A stretch of DNA of 64,000 nt from NCBI RefSeq assembly GCF_038066635.1, contig NZ_JBBUTI010000003.1, positions 62,001-126,000 on the forward strand. Reading direction: 5' to 3'. The notes below the pieces were generated by a model, which ran no database searches, had not been told where the DNA came from, and saw only the letters and a list, made by a program, of their open reading frames with translations. The stretch comes from Ideonella margarita. Its GTDB lineage: Bacteria > Pseudomonadota > Gammaproteobacteria > Burkholderiales > Burkholderiaceae_C. Positions 15,301 through 23,138 of the stretch are shown piece by piece; position 1 is the first letter of the stretch, and every line of letters starts with the position of its first letter. Position numbers and translations under genes: made by a program.

Positions 15301-17075
15301 GCCCCGCCGAAGTCACCACCGCCACCATTGCCACCAGTCACTGACAGCCGTGAGAAAGTGGTGCCGCCCAGCGACAAGTTCGACAGGAAACTTCCGGCGC
15401 GGTTCACGCCAGCGCCCTGGCCGCCCACGCTCAATGCGCCCGAGCCGCTGCCGCCATGGCCGCCGGTGATGTTGACGTTGGCAAAGCCCCCATAAATCTT
15501 CAGCGAGCCGTCGGCTGCGCCGCCATCGCCGCCATTGCCTGTGGCGCCGTAATAGCCCCAAAGCGTACCGCCATGGCCGCCGCCGGCCGATACAGTGGCA
15601 CTGACGTTGCTGGTGGGCTCACCTGCCACGCTGCTGAAGCTTGCGTAGGCTGCGCCGCCAACCATGTCTGCTGAAATCGCGCTGTTGCCGCCATCGCCAC
15701 CCAGTGCCTCTACTGTCACTTGGGCGCTCTGCGCGACGATGGGTGTCGACAAGTTAAGGACGGAGGACGCATCGCCACCGCGAGAGGCACCGCCGACCAG
15801 GTAGTACCAATTCCACGAAGCATTGCTGCTGTTGCCGCCAATGGCCGACTGCCTCAGCCACAAGTTGCCATCCGCTGCTGAGCCGCCAACCGCGTTCACC
15901 AGCGAGACCGATCCGCCTCGTCCGCCAGCAGCTTGCGAAAAACTATCACCGCCCGCGCCACCCGTGGCAACCACGGCCACTTGCACATCACCGGAAGCCG
16001 CCGACGCATAAGCAACCAGCCCATCTACCGTGACATAACCGCCCCCGCCCGCCTGCGAGTTGCTGTAGCGTGCACTGCCGCCAGCGCCACCCGTGAGTTG
16101 CAAAACAGCGGATGCCCCGCCGCCTGCCGAGGTGGCTGTAACGCCCTGCCCTTCACTGAGCACCAGGTTGCCGCCGTAGCCGCCACGGGTGCCGTCGACA
16201 TAGGCAGTGCCATTGCCACCCTGCCCACCCGTCAAGTTCAATCGGGCTGCCACGCCCCCCGTGCCCGTGTTGACCAGCGTCATGCGCCCAGTGGCGGCGC
16301 CACCCATCCCAGCGATCATTCCCGGACCAGCGCCGCCACCGGAACCACCGGTCGCGGACAACTCACCAGAGACCTGCTGTGCGGTGTCGCCCGTGGCCGA
16401 GCCCTCAGCCACGGCCTCCCCACCGGAGGCGCCAGTCGGAATTGCCACGATGGACAGCGTTGCAGGGCCACCCTCGCCGCCTCCAGAGCTCAGGAGGTTC
16501 GTATTGCCACCTGCGCCACCGAACGCGTTGCCGGTGATGCGCACGAACTTGTCACCGCTCAAACCCGTGGCTGCAATCGACAAGAACGAATCGCCCCCGT
16601 TGCCGCCCATTCCCACATCAGCGTTGCCGCCATTGCCGCCGGTGGCCGTGCCGCTCGCCGTGAGGTTGCCGAGCGCCGAGACCACCTGGCTGGATGACGC
16701 GAAAGCACCCTGACCGCCCAAACCATCTTGCGTGTTACCGCCCGAGCCCCCTGTGGCCTCAATCAAGGTGTTGTAGAACAGATTGGTGCTGTTCGACATG
16801 AGGTGCGAAATGACAGCCATATCACCGTCGCCGGCGTCGCCGCTGGTGACTGAAAAGCCGTCGTCAGCCGTGTAGGCGATGTGCTCCAGCCGAGTGCCCT
16901 TGAGCACCACGGCCGCGAACGAGGGCGATGACACCAACGCGGTCAGCCGCGCCTGGAAGGCGGCATAGCCCTGGGGTTCAGCGGCGATGGCTTGGCCCGG
17001 CGTTGCGTAGGCTTGTGCAATGGCCAAGGCCAATGCCAGCGGCACCGCACGGCGGCGGTCATGCTTGCGACTCAT
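12393..17075 (-). CDS. Giant glycine-rich GGxGG-repeat PEP-CTERM protein
   Basis: This is a 1560-residue exported protein. The ATG at 17075 is preceded by a GGAG/AGGA ribosome site. A signal peptide covers residues 1 to about 32 (basic start, then PLALALAIAQAYATPGQAIAA). After a short N-terminal region, residues about 108-1275 are an irregular repeat. Paired GG-x-GG turns (GGNGG, GGAGG, GGSGG) alternate with 6-9 residue hydrophobic/Thr-Val strands, which suggests a beta-solenoid or polyglycine-type fold. The mature sequence contains no cysteine. About 250 non-repetitive residues follow. The tail is a PEP-CTERM signal, VPEPETWAMFMAGLVGLVAM plus SRRRK. It is likely processed by an exosortase and displayed in the EPS matrix or envelope. 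It diverges from another PEP-CTERM gene at 17323. Nothing in the sequence suggests an enzyme. Confidence 0.88.
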   Translation of the reverse strand: MSRKHDRRRAVPLALALAIAQAYATPGQAIAAEPQGYAAFQARLTALVSSPSFAAVVLKGTRLEHIAYTADDGFSVTSGDAGDGDMAVISHLMSNSTNLFYNTLIEATGGSGGNTQDGLGGQGAFASSSQVVSALGNLTASGTATGGNGGNADVGMGGNGGDSFLSIAATGLSGDKFVRITGNAFGGAGGNTNLLSSGGGEGGPATLSIVAIPTGASGGEAVAEGSATGDTAQQVSGELSATGGSGGGAGPGMIAGMGGAATGRMTLVNTGTGGVAARLNLTGGQGGNGTAYVDGTRGGYGGNLVLSEGQGVTATSAGGGASAVLQLTGGAGGSARYSNSQAGGGGYVTVDGLVAYASAASGDVQVAVVATGGAGGDSFSQAAGGRGGSVSLVNAVGGSAADGNLWLRQSAIGGNSSNASWNWYYLVGGASRGGDASSVLNLSTPIVAQSAQVTVEALGGDGGNSAISADMVGGAAYASFSSVAGEPTSNVSATVSAGGGHGGTLWGYYGATGNGGDGGAADGSLKIYGGFANVNITGGHGGSGSGALSVGGQGAGVNRAGSFLSNLSLGGTTFSRLSVTGGNGGGGDFGGAGGSVTLTDPLTVSGSWNDVRLDAVAGSGGGQGTLAGAAGWASVWSTVTDSMAAYLSYVVNVVGGNGGNAAQGSAGGNADANIKASANGEVQLNVSARGGSGGSSYATDGAKGGNASAVVDIGSDAGNVTATVRAVGGDGGSAYGAGFVAGQGGQAQLQVTVSRATQFLNIETSGTGGAGGAGYAGASGGAGGDVSVVNSASTTSSMGLGQSITQSASGGLGGDSYYGLVAGKGGQAQSVFSITATSTEQIWYSSAANGGLGGSAYSEGASGGAGGSATSLLQVSSVGSVGGTVSATGGTGGGGNFGGAGGAARAVMSLVSATGNANGSINIQAGNGGSGTELAGWAGTGGSLSFNEVLSSVTSLSGGETSAVVSLIAGSGGDSYKGAVAGDGGSIITTDVLRSSGGWSYQLLNLQAGAGGALTSNGPNAGNGGSVTNNLSFADLTATHSNMSIYASGGNAGQVDAEALPTTVAGVGGSAYTATTVSANGAISGNSTARAGQGSGTAWYAGGLSAMAGGAAGSARSMFTGQTTGSSSVSVDSSATGGQGGGSGNTGETAVAAAGGTAWAGGRAVSDTGSVSVSARAVGGDGGIGLGAYNGGAGAAVNLVNTVSGRTAGDLSLYQTAVGGNGGHVYGSGVAGHGGNATSVLSINDSQASSVSGYTSAQGGSAGYVYSADGRAGVRGSATANTTVSSLQALSVQAGSSANGIVAKATSNAAGSTQASVNSHALVTAAQQGEAVASSEGGAQNSANASARIGSGDGLDLYNSANAQTNSTGAAVVVAGGSAGVNGYGTAADLAGRTGSVANLSSSGMLSGAMGVVGNSGGSFTASTSWSFASPSTPGNLWLGLSGFDAVQGSNFDSMSITIYSNYGQVLNQSFTSLADASSYFNGHSLNLGAFNAYGSNNLQLSMSLYTHDVVSLGPVGSSAAFSYAVTTAPVPEPETWAMFMAGLVGLVAMSRRRKAAQMA

Positions 17076-17169
17076 TCCTGCTCCCTCGTTTTGTAACGAA
17101 AACTTGTAACAGGACGGTAGTTGACGCTGCTGCAGCAAGCATCCCCCTGACGGTTGAGCGCACCACATC

Positions 17170-17191
17170 AACCCCCTAGTTCTGGGTGGGG
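17170..17191. promoter_or_regulatory. C5/G4 dyad between divergent PEP-CTERM genes
   Basis: The intergenic region 17076-17322 contains ACCCCCTAG followed by TTCTGGGTGGGG. This is a longer-spaced relative of the C5/G5 dyads at 1199 and 1961. It could serve either or both divergent genes. No convincing -35/-10 pair was found in this region. Confidence 0.35.
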
Positions 17192-17322
17192 AAGCCGTGA
17201 GCCAGCCTGCGGGCCATTCTTGGTGCCCAAAGCCACCAAACCTCCACCCATCGCCCGATGGGCAGCCCCCACACAACTTGTTACTGTTCGCACATACCAA
17301 TTTCACGAGTTGAGGAGTGACT

Positions 17323-18144
17323 GTGCTGACACGCAAAACCTTGATCGCCGCCCTGCTGTTGGCGGCTTCCGTGGCCCATGCCGAGACCGTTGGCTCGGGC
17401 CTGACGTTGACCACCAACGGCACTTCGGTGGTGTATGGCGGCAACACCGTCTCCACCGCGACCAACGAAAACACCAACACCGCCCTGAACAAGGCCGTTG
17501 TTGACTACGCCGGCGGCACGAGCCTGCGCGTGGAAGACACCGCCACCCGCGTTCGGGTTTACGAAGACACCTCGGTGTGGCGCAATACCGAGTACAGCGA
17601 CTCGGCCAGCGCGACCAGCTACTTCAACAACAGCGGCTTCAGCACGGGCACCGTCGCTGTTTCGTACTCGGGCACGCTGAGCTTCAGCGCCGGCAGCAGC
17701 CCGGTCAGCGCCTACAGCCAGCTGGTTTCGTTGTCTCTGGTGGGCACGTACCTGCCGGGTTTCTCGCCGGTTCCGGGCACCCAGGTGGTGCCGGGCCTGC
17801 CGTCGCTTTACGTGAGCATGAACGGCGGCAACTACCAGCAGCTGAACGTGTCCAATGAAACGTATTCGGACAGCACGCTGTTTGTCACCCGCTCGAGCCT
17901 TTTTGTGCCGCTGGAAACCGGTTCGGCGAGCTTCCAGTTGCTGGCCGTTGGCGGCGCCGGCCTGAAGCTCGATTCGATCGGCCTGACGACTTCGCTGTTT
18001 GAAACGAGCGGCACTTCCGTGGTGACCAGCTCGCGCCTGATCAGCGAATCCATCAAGGCTCCGGTGCCCGAACCCGAGACTTACGCCATGTTCCTGGCGG
18101 GCCTGGCAGCACTCGGCGTGCTGCGCCGCCGCAAGTTGAGCTGA
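17323..18144 (+). CDS. PEP-CTERM sorting domain protein
   Basis: A 273-residue exported protein of unknown function. The GTG at 17323 sits 5 bases after GAGGAG; a GTG two codons earlier overlaps that site and is less likely. A signal peptide runs to about residue 20 (TLIAALLLAASVAHA). The body is rich in Ser, Thr and Val with many short strands, and the tail is VPEPETYAMFLAGLAALGVL followed by RRRKLS. A clear terminator follows (18201-18232), and ugd begins 198 bases later. The divergent neighbour is the giant PEP-CTERM protein. Confidence 0.88.
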   Translation: MLTRKTLIAALLLAASVAHAETVGSGLTLTTNGTSVVYGGNTVSTATNENTNTALNKAVVDYAGGTSLRVEDTATRVRVYEDTSVWRNTEYSDSASATSYFNNSGFSTGTVAVSYSGTLSFSAGSSPVSAYSQLVSLSLVGTYLPGFSPVPGTQVVPGLPSLYVSMNGGNYQQLNVSNETYSDSTLFVTRSSLFVPLETGSASFQLLAVGGAGLKLDSIGLTTSLFETSGTSVVTSSRLISESIKAPVPEPETYAMFLAGLAALGVLRRRKLS

Positions 18145-18200
18145 GTTCGGCTGCAAACGACTGGCAAGCTGTGGCGATTCGCCCAGCTCGCCCAGCCCGC

Positions 18201-18232
18201 GCCCCGCCACACCAGCGGGGCGTTTTTGTTTC
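18201..18232 (+). terminator. Rho-independent terminator after PEP-CTERM gene
   Basis: GCCCCGC/GCGGGGC stem with a 7-base loop, followed by GTTTTTGTTT. Confidence 0.88.
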
Positions 18233-18342
18233 TGGCGGCCCCCAACATGGCACCTAAATTGCTGCCGGTTTGCCACAAACTGTCACACCCGGCATCCGAT
18301 AATCGAACCCGCTGAACACAACGCTCACCACCCAGGGAACCC

Positions 18343-19509
18343 ATGAAGATCGCAGTTGCAGGTACCGGCTACGTTGGCCTTTCGAACGCCGTGCTGTTGG
18401 CGCAGCACCATGAGGTGGTGGCCCTGGACATTGACGCCGCCAAGGTGGCGATGCTGAACCAGAAGCAGAGCCCGATTGCAGACAACGAGATTGAGCATTA
18501 CCTGGCTACCGCCAAGCTGAACCTGACGTTCACGCTGGACAAGCAACAAGCCTATGCCGGTGCCACCTACGTGGTGATTGCCACGCCCACCGACTACGAC
18601 CCCGTTACCAACTACTTCAACACCAAATCAGTTGAAGCCGTGGTGCGCGACGTGATGGCCGTGAACCCCGATGCAGTGATGGTCATCAAATCGACCATCC
18701 CGGTCGGCTACACAGAAAAGCTGCGGCAGGAGCTGGGCTGTACCAACCTGATCTTCTCGCCAGAGTTTCTGCGTGAGGGCAAGGCGCTGTATGACAACCT
18801 GCACCCCTCACGCATCGTGGTGGGCGAGAAGAGCGAGCGTGCCCAGGTATTTGCGAATCTGCTGGCTGAAGGCGCCATCAAGCAGAACGTGCCCACGCTG
18901 CTGACAGACAGCAGCGAAGCCGAAGCCATCAAGTTGTTTGCCAACACCTATCTGGCGATGCGCGTGGCTTACTTCAACGAGCTGGACACCTACGCCGCCA
19001 GCCACGGCATGGACACCCGCCAGATCATTGAAGGCGTGTGCCTGGACCCGCGCATTGGCAGCCACTACAACAACCCGAGCTTTGGCTACGGCGGCTACTG
19101 CCTCCCGAAAGACACCAAGCAACTGCTGGCCAATTACAGCCAGGTTCCGCAGAACCTGATTGAAGCCATCGTGAACGCCAACACCACCCGCAAAGACTTT
19201 GTGGCGGTGGACATCCTGGCGCGCAAGCCCAAGGTGGTGGGCATTCACCGCCTGATCATGAAGGCTGGCTCAGACAACTTCCGAGCCAGCAGCGTGCAGG
19301 GCATCATGAAACGAATCAAGGCCAAGGGCGTTGAGGTGATCGTTTATGAGCCGGCACTGCATGAAGAGACCTTCTTCGGCTCGAAGGTGACGCATGACCT
19401 GGCTTGGTTCAAGCAGAACGCCGACGTGATCGTGGCGAACCGGCAGGTGACTGAGCTGGACGACGTGAAGGCGAAGGTCTACACGCGGGATTTGTTTGGG
19501 AGTGATTGA
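18343..19509 (+). CDS. ugd: UDP-glucose 6-dehydrogenase
   Basis: A 388-residue nucleotide-sugar dehydrogenase, the same length as E. coli Ugd, oxidising UDP-glucose to UDP-glucuronate with two NAD. The NAD site is GTGYVGLSNAVLL. The central region has SPEFLREGKALYDNLHPSRIV, and the catalytic cysteine lies in FGYGGYCLPKDTKQL. The short spacing of its UDP-binding C-terminal domain fits the single-domain Ugd rather than the longer WbpA/CapL type. It supplies uronic acid residues for the EPS or its acidic backbone. It is convergent with the EPS operon, whose last gene ends 141 bases away, and no obvious terminator lies between. Confidence 0.93.
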   Translation: MKIAVAGTGYVGLSNAVLLAQHHEVVALDIDAAKVAMLNQKQSPIADNEIEHYLATAKLNLTFTLDKQQAYAGATYVVIATPTDYDPVTNYFNTKSVEAVVRDVMAVNPDAVMVIKSTIPVGYTEKLRQELGCTNLIFSPEFLREGKALYDNLHPSRIVVGEKSERAQVFANLLAEGAIKQNVPTLLTDSSEAEAIKLFANTYLAMRVAYFNELDTYAASHGMDTRQIIEGVCLDPRIGSHYNNPSFGYGGYCLPKDTKQLLANYSQVPQNLIEAIVNANTTRKDFVAVDILARKPKVVGIHRLIMKAGSDNFRASSVQGIMKRIKAKGVEVIVYEPALHEETFFGSKVTHDLAWFKQNADVIVANRQVTELDDVKAKVYTRDLFGSD

Positions 19510-19650
19510 TCGCCCCGGTTACCAAACTTGCCTGGCCGGCGGTGAGTTGGTGAGTGACTCGTCAACGCACCGCCCGCAAGTTCTAGCCACACTCCACTGC
19601 CCGATACAACCAAGCTGCCGAACTCATCTGCAGCGGCGGGCTGTACTTGG

Positions 19651-20127
19651 TTAATCCACGCCCATGTACGCGCGCAGCCGTGCGACCAGCTTCGGATCGG
19701 CGTGGGGCGATATAGCACTCGTCGAAGCCGATGCTGATGAGTCAGCGATCAACTGATTGACTTCAGACGGCTCCCAAGCAACTGAAACACCGGGCCGGGT
19801 AGACATCCAACGGGCGGTCGCCAATTGGTGGTCATTGCGATGCTCACCGAGTGATGCTTTGCGGGGCACGATGATGATCGGCCGCTGGTGCTGAAGCGCA
19901 CTGATGATCGACCCCATACCCGCGTGCGCCACGATCACTCGGGCGCGACCAAACAATTCCTCAATTTCCAGCGGGCTCATGAACGGCTGCGCACGAATGT
20001 GGGAAAGCTTCAGTTTGCTGGGGCCGATTTGGGCGATAACTTCCTCGCCACTCTCTTTAGCCCACGCGTCCATGTGCTCGATGAGCCGGTCAAAGGCCAA
20101 CTGGGTGCCAACGGTCACGAAGATCAC
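19651..20127 (-). CDS. Alg13/PssE-like glycosyltransferase subunit (GT28 C-terminal type)
   Basis: This 158-residue protein begins VIFVTVGTQLAFDRLI, the hallmark start of the EpsF/PssE/Alg13 half of split glycosyltransferases. It contains the sugar-nucleotide binding segment VIVAHAGMGSIISALQHQRPIIIVPR and GEHRNDHQLATA. It would act with the Alg14-like membrane partner encoded just upstream, the two together forming one glycosyltransferase. The GTG at 20127 overlaps the partner's stop codon (GTGA), which sets the start and suggests coupled synthesis. It is the last gene of the EPS operon. Confidence 0.82.
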   Translation of the reverse strand: MIFVTVGTQLAFDRLIEHMDAWAKESGEEVIAQIGPSKLKLSHIRAQPFMSPLEIEELFGRARVIVAHAGMGSIISALQHQRPIIIVPRKASLGEHRNDHQLATARWMSTRPGVSVAWEPSEVNQLIADSSASASTSAISPHADPKLVARLRAYMGVD

Positions 20128-20570
20128 AGCACTGCCCCCCAATGTTCAACACCGTCTTTGTCAGTGGCCAAGTGAGGCCACTGCGTCAGGCATACGCTTG
20201 CAAAACGCTTGGCAATTCGCCCTGAGCCAGACAGCTCTTCGCTATTGGCAATGCTGTCTACCCAGATGGTCTTGGCGCCAACGAGGCGTCCGAGCGCAAC
20301 TGCTGCCAACCCTGGTGCAGCACCTGTGGTGATGACAACGTCGGGCCGTTCGATCAGAAGCACCTTGGCGACCTGCAGGAACATCAAGGCCATCTTGAGT
20401 CGTTCCCAGCGGTTCGCATCAGCGACAACATGCAATCGACCTGGCACGGTCACTCGAGCGTCTTTCGATGTTGTGATGTAGCTGACTTTGCAGTCTTGCC
20501 ACACAGGACACAGCCGCATCAGTTGTACCCAATGTCCACCCGTTGAGGCAACGGCCAGTACCTTCTTCAT
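20124..20570 (-). CDS. Alg14/PssD-like glycosyltransferase subunit
   Basis: A 148-residue protein with an N-terminal VLAVASTGGHWVQLMRL nucleotide-sugar/membrane interaction motif and RPDVVITTGAAPGLAAVALG, as in Alg14, PssD and EpsE-type proteins. It serves as acceptor-binding and membrane-recruiting partner of the Alg13-like protein encoded immediately downstream. Start and stop overlap both neighbours by 4 bases. The substrate cannot be read from sequence; in comparable pairs it is often glucuronate or glucose. Confidence 0.8.
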   Translation of the reverse strand: MKKVLAVASTGGHWVQLMRLCPVWQDCKVSYITTSKDARVTVPGRLHVVADANRWERLKMALMFLQVAKVLLIERPDVVITTGAAPGLAAVALGRLVGAKTIWVDSIANSEELSGSGRIAKRFASVCLTQWPHLATDKDGVEHWGAVL

Positions 20571-21643
20571 TTCGCACGCCTTTGCGTTGTGAGTTCTGTG
20601 TAAAGCGCCTCAAGCGCTGGCACCACCATCGCCTCGCTGTAATTGGCCTGCACACGCTCGCGGCCTGATGCCCCCATCGCCCTCCTCAGGGCAGCGTCTG
20701 CGGCGAGGCGGGCCATGCGGTCGGCCAGGTCGTCCACCTTTCCCGCCTCGACGAGATAGCCATCGAGCCCTTCCCGCACCAGTTCAGGAATGCCACCCAC
20801 ACGGGTAGAAAGCACAGGCACGCCGTAGCTCATGGCTTCAAGAATGCTGACCGGCAGGCCCTCATGGAACGAAGGCAAAACATAAACGTCTGCCTCTTCC
20901 AGCAATTTCAACTTCGCATCACCGACCACCCAGCCGAGGAACTCGACCGAGTCAGCAATACCCAGGCTGATTGCCGCCTGCTTAGCCTTTTCCAACTCGC
21001 CGGAACCACCAATGCGCAGAGTCATTGGTACGGACGACATCCGCTTTGCCTTGGCAAAGGCTTCAAGCATCGGATACACGCCCTTGCGGGTCCCAATCGC
21101 ACCTAGAAACAAGAACGTAACGGGCGCCCCATCTGCGTGGGCAGGTTTGACGGCTACGTTCGGCATTGGCACGTAATTAGGCAGGATGACTACCCGCGCA
21201 GAGGGTGAAACCCCTTCGATATAGGTCTTCCAGCTTGAGGAAAGCACGACGACACACGAAACCCTACGAAGAATCGTGGCAATCAAACGGCGCAGTATTT
21301 CAGGCTGTGCATTGATGAATTTGTCGGTTTCCGATCCGTGCATGTGAAAAATCACGGGGACGCGAAACATGCAAGCCGTCACGGCAAAAACGGATTTGCG
21401 CCAAAAACTGCCACGCATTGCAGCATGTATGTGAACCAATGCCACTTGCCCGCCAAACAGCCTCTTCAACAACGTGAAGTAGCCAGAAGCTGCAGTTCGC
21501 AAACGAAGCGACAAACTGCCCTCGACGTGGGGGGCAATCCAATCAACACTCCATCGCTTAAAAATACCGCTGGCACGGTAACCTTCAACGACAGCACGCA
21601 TACCGCCGTTTGCAGCAGTACAAACCATGAGAACACGCCGCAT
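20567..21643 (-). CDS. Family 4 glycosyltransferase
   Basis: A 358-residue GT-B enzyme. The N-terminal half begins RRVLMVCTAANGGMRAVVEG. The C-terminal domain shows FLFLGAIGTRKGVYPMLEAFAKA, LRIGGSGELEKAK, and the retaining GT4 signature SFHEGLPVSILEAMSYGVPVLS followed by TRVGGIPE with the E-x7-E pair. The ATG at 21643 has GGAAG 7 bases upstream. It adds one sugar, not identifiable, to the EPS repeat unit. It starts 2 bases after the polymerase stop. Confidence 0.9.
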   Translation of the reverse strand: MRRVLMVCTAANGGMRAVVEGYRASGIFKRWSVDWIAPHVEGSLSLRLRTAASGYFTLLKRLFGGQVALVHIHAAMRGSFWRKSVFAVTACMFRVPVIFHMHGSETDKFINAQPEILRRLIATILRRVSCVVVLSSSWKTYIEGVSPSARVVILPNYVPMPNVAVKPAHADGAPVTFLFLGAIGTRKGVYPMLEAFAKAKRMSSVPMTLRIGGSGELEKAKQAAISLGIADSVEFLGWVVGDAKLKLLEEADVYVLPSFHEGLPVSILEAMSYGVPVLSTRVGGIPELVREGLDGYLVEAGKVDDLADRMARLAADAALRRAMGASGRERVQANYSEAMVVPALEALYTELTTQRRAK

Positions 21644-21645
21644 AT

Positions 21646-23127
21646 TCACTTCCACAACAGCTTTCCGCTATCGCTCTTCCGCTTTCGGGCGAACCAAATG
21701 CTGGTCCCGAGCAAGGCCATAAAGAAGAAGTTCATTGCGGGCACCTCAAGCAAATCTCGCCCGTAGGGCACCATGATGGCAGTCATCGCAAAAATTGGTG
21801 GACCCGCCACTGCCACAGCCCGCAATTCAGAAGAAACCCTATTCCTATTGGCAATGAAGCAGTTCCACGCCCCCAAGAAGGGAAGCGCCAAGAAAGTCAC
21901 CAGGCCAAACAGGCCAAAATCCCAAAGGATTTGTGTAGCAGCGGATCTATCAATAAAAAATGGGTAGCGGCGCGCGATCTCACCCACACCAAAGGATGAC
22001 TTTCCGCGACTGGCACCAGGTCCGTAGCCAATCAAACCTTTCACAGGGTTTACTAACCACCCATCCGTCCACCATAGCCGAAGCGCGGCGCTACGTCCCA
22101 TTTCGCCCGTTTCAAGATTTATGTAGTTGGGATCAGTACTGTAGCCAAAGGTATAGTCATACAACTCGGTCGGAGTCGGGGTGCCATGATTTCGTTTCGA
22201 GTAATGCAGCATGGCATACGACGCGATAACACCGACTGCAACGATCAGGATTGCAATCATGGCAAACGCAGATCTGACAGGTCGCTTAATAATTTGCGGC
22301 AAAAATAGGACAAAGCCGGCGGCGGGCAGTAATAGGACGATAACCTTAACCTCAGCCAATACGATGCACAGCAGCGCACAGCATGCAATCAACGCATACC
22401 AACCCCGACGCAACTGATTGTTCGCAACCAACTCGCGTGCTAAGAAAACGCTAGCCAAAGCCAAGAAAGCCAAAACCCCGCTTGCGCCGCCGCTTTCTGG
22501 ATTCCCGCCAAAGGAACCAACAACCGCATCCCACGCAACACTGCCCCCGGCGCTAGCACGCTTGGCGGCGACCACGAAGTATTGATATAGGACGAAAGGC
22601 ACTTCCAAAACCGGAATAAAGGCTGTTGCGCGCCAGAATCTCAATTGCCACTGCTCGTTAAGGACACCCGTGCCCAACAACACGGCGACCGGTACAAAGC
22701 CCATTAGACTTTTAATGCCGGTAGTCGCCAGCAACGGCTGCGGCTGATTCAGCAGGACGGCCAGTACGACTCCAATCGCAAGAGCCAGAAATAGCCAGTG
22801 CAGACCAGTTAGACGACTACCACGGTCAATTCGAACACCAAGAAGTTTGGCGACGATACCCAGCGCCAAGCCATACGGAAGCAGTAGCGCCTGCCCCACG
22901 CCACCGAAATACATGATCGACCCGGCAACGACGTATACCAGTGCAGCCATTGCTGCCATCAGCCAGGATGCCGGCAGGGCGATCACATATCCGCCAAGCA
23001 CAGCGGCCAACGCGACCAAAATGACATAGATGCTGCCGGTAGAAACCATCAGCCCGACCAGCAAAGCCAACCCACAAGCCGCAATCGGCAAGATTAACTG
23101 ACTCTTATTCCCAAACTCAAACCTCAT
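21646..23127 (-). CDS. O-antigen ligase/Wzy-like polysaccharide polymerase
   Basis: A 493-residue integral membrane protein with about 10-12 hydrophobic segments and a long periplasmic loop near residues 300-390. That loop, with features such as LYDYTFGYSTDPN and GYGPGASRGKSSFG, resembles the O-antigen ligase/polymerase superfamily. In this operon it is most likely the polymerase that joins lipid-linked repeat units in the periplasm. The DNA is visibly richer in A and T than most neighbours, which is common for repeat-unit-specific wzy genes and suggests transfer. The start at 23127 follows GAGAGG. Confidence 0.8.
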   Translation of the reverse strand: MRFEFGNKSQLILPIAACGLALLVGLMVSTGSIYVILVALAAVLGGYVIALPASWLMAAMAALVYVVAGSIMYFGGVGQALLLPYGLALGIVAKLLGVRIDRGSRLTGLHWLFLALAIGVVLAVLLNQPQPLLATTGIKSLMGFVPVAVLLGTGVLNEQWQLRFWRATAFIPVLEVPFVLYQYFVVAAKRASAGGSVAWDAVVGSFGGNPESGGASGVLAFLALASVFLARELVANNQLRRGWYALIACCALLCIVLAEVKVIVLLLPAAGFVLFLPQIIKRPVRSAFAMIAILIVAVGVIASYAMLHYSKRNHGTPTPTELYDYTFGYSTDPNYINLETGEMGRSAALRLWWTDGWLVNPVKGLIGYGPGASRGKSSFGVGEIARRYPFFIDRSAATQILWDFGLFGLVTFLALPFLGAWNCFIANRNRVSSELRAVAVAGPPIFAMTAIMVPYGRDLLEVPAMNFFFMALLGTSIWFARKRKSDSGKLLWK

Positions 23128-23138
23128 GGTGGGGCCTC

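Noticed and set aside
12700..17000. A CRISPR or satellite array suggested by the many similar short words
   Set aside because: The repetition is at protein level (GGxGG) with irregular spacing and open reading frame throughout; there are no constant repeats with unique spacers.
12393..17075. Mycobacterial PE_PGRS-like or RTX-type assignment for the GGxGG repeats
   Set aside because: No PE domain, and the repeats lack the GGxGxDxxx calcium nonapeptide; the C-terminus is a PEP-CTERM signal rather than a type I secretion end.
12393..17492. A longer form of the giant PEP-CTERM protein starting at 17492
   Set aside because: The extra 139 residues run through the divergent promoter region and the 17323 gene; the ATG at 17075 has a ribosome site and a signal peptide.
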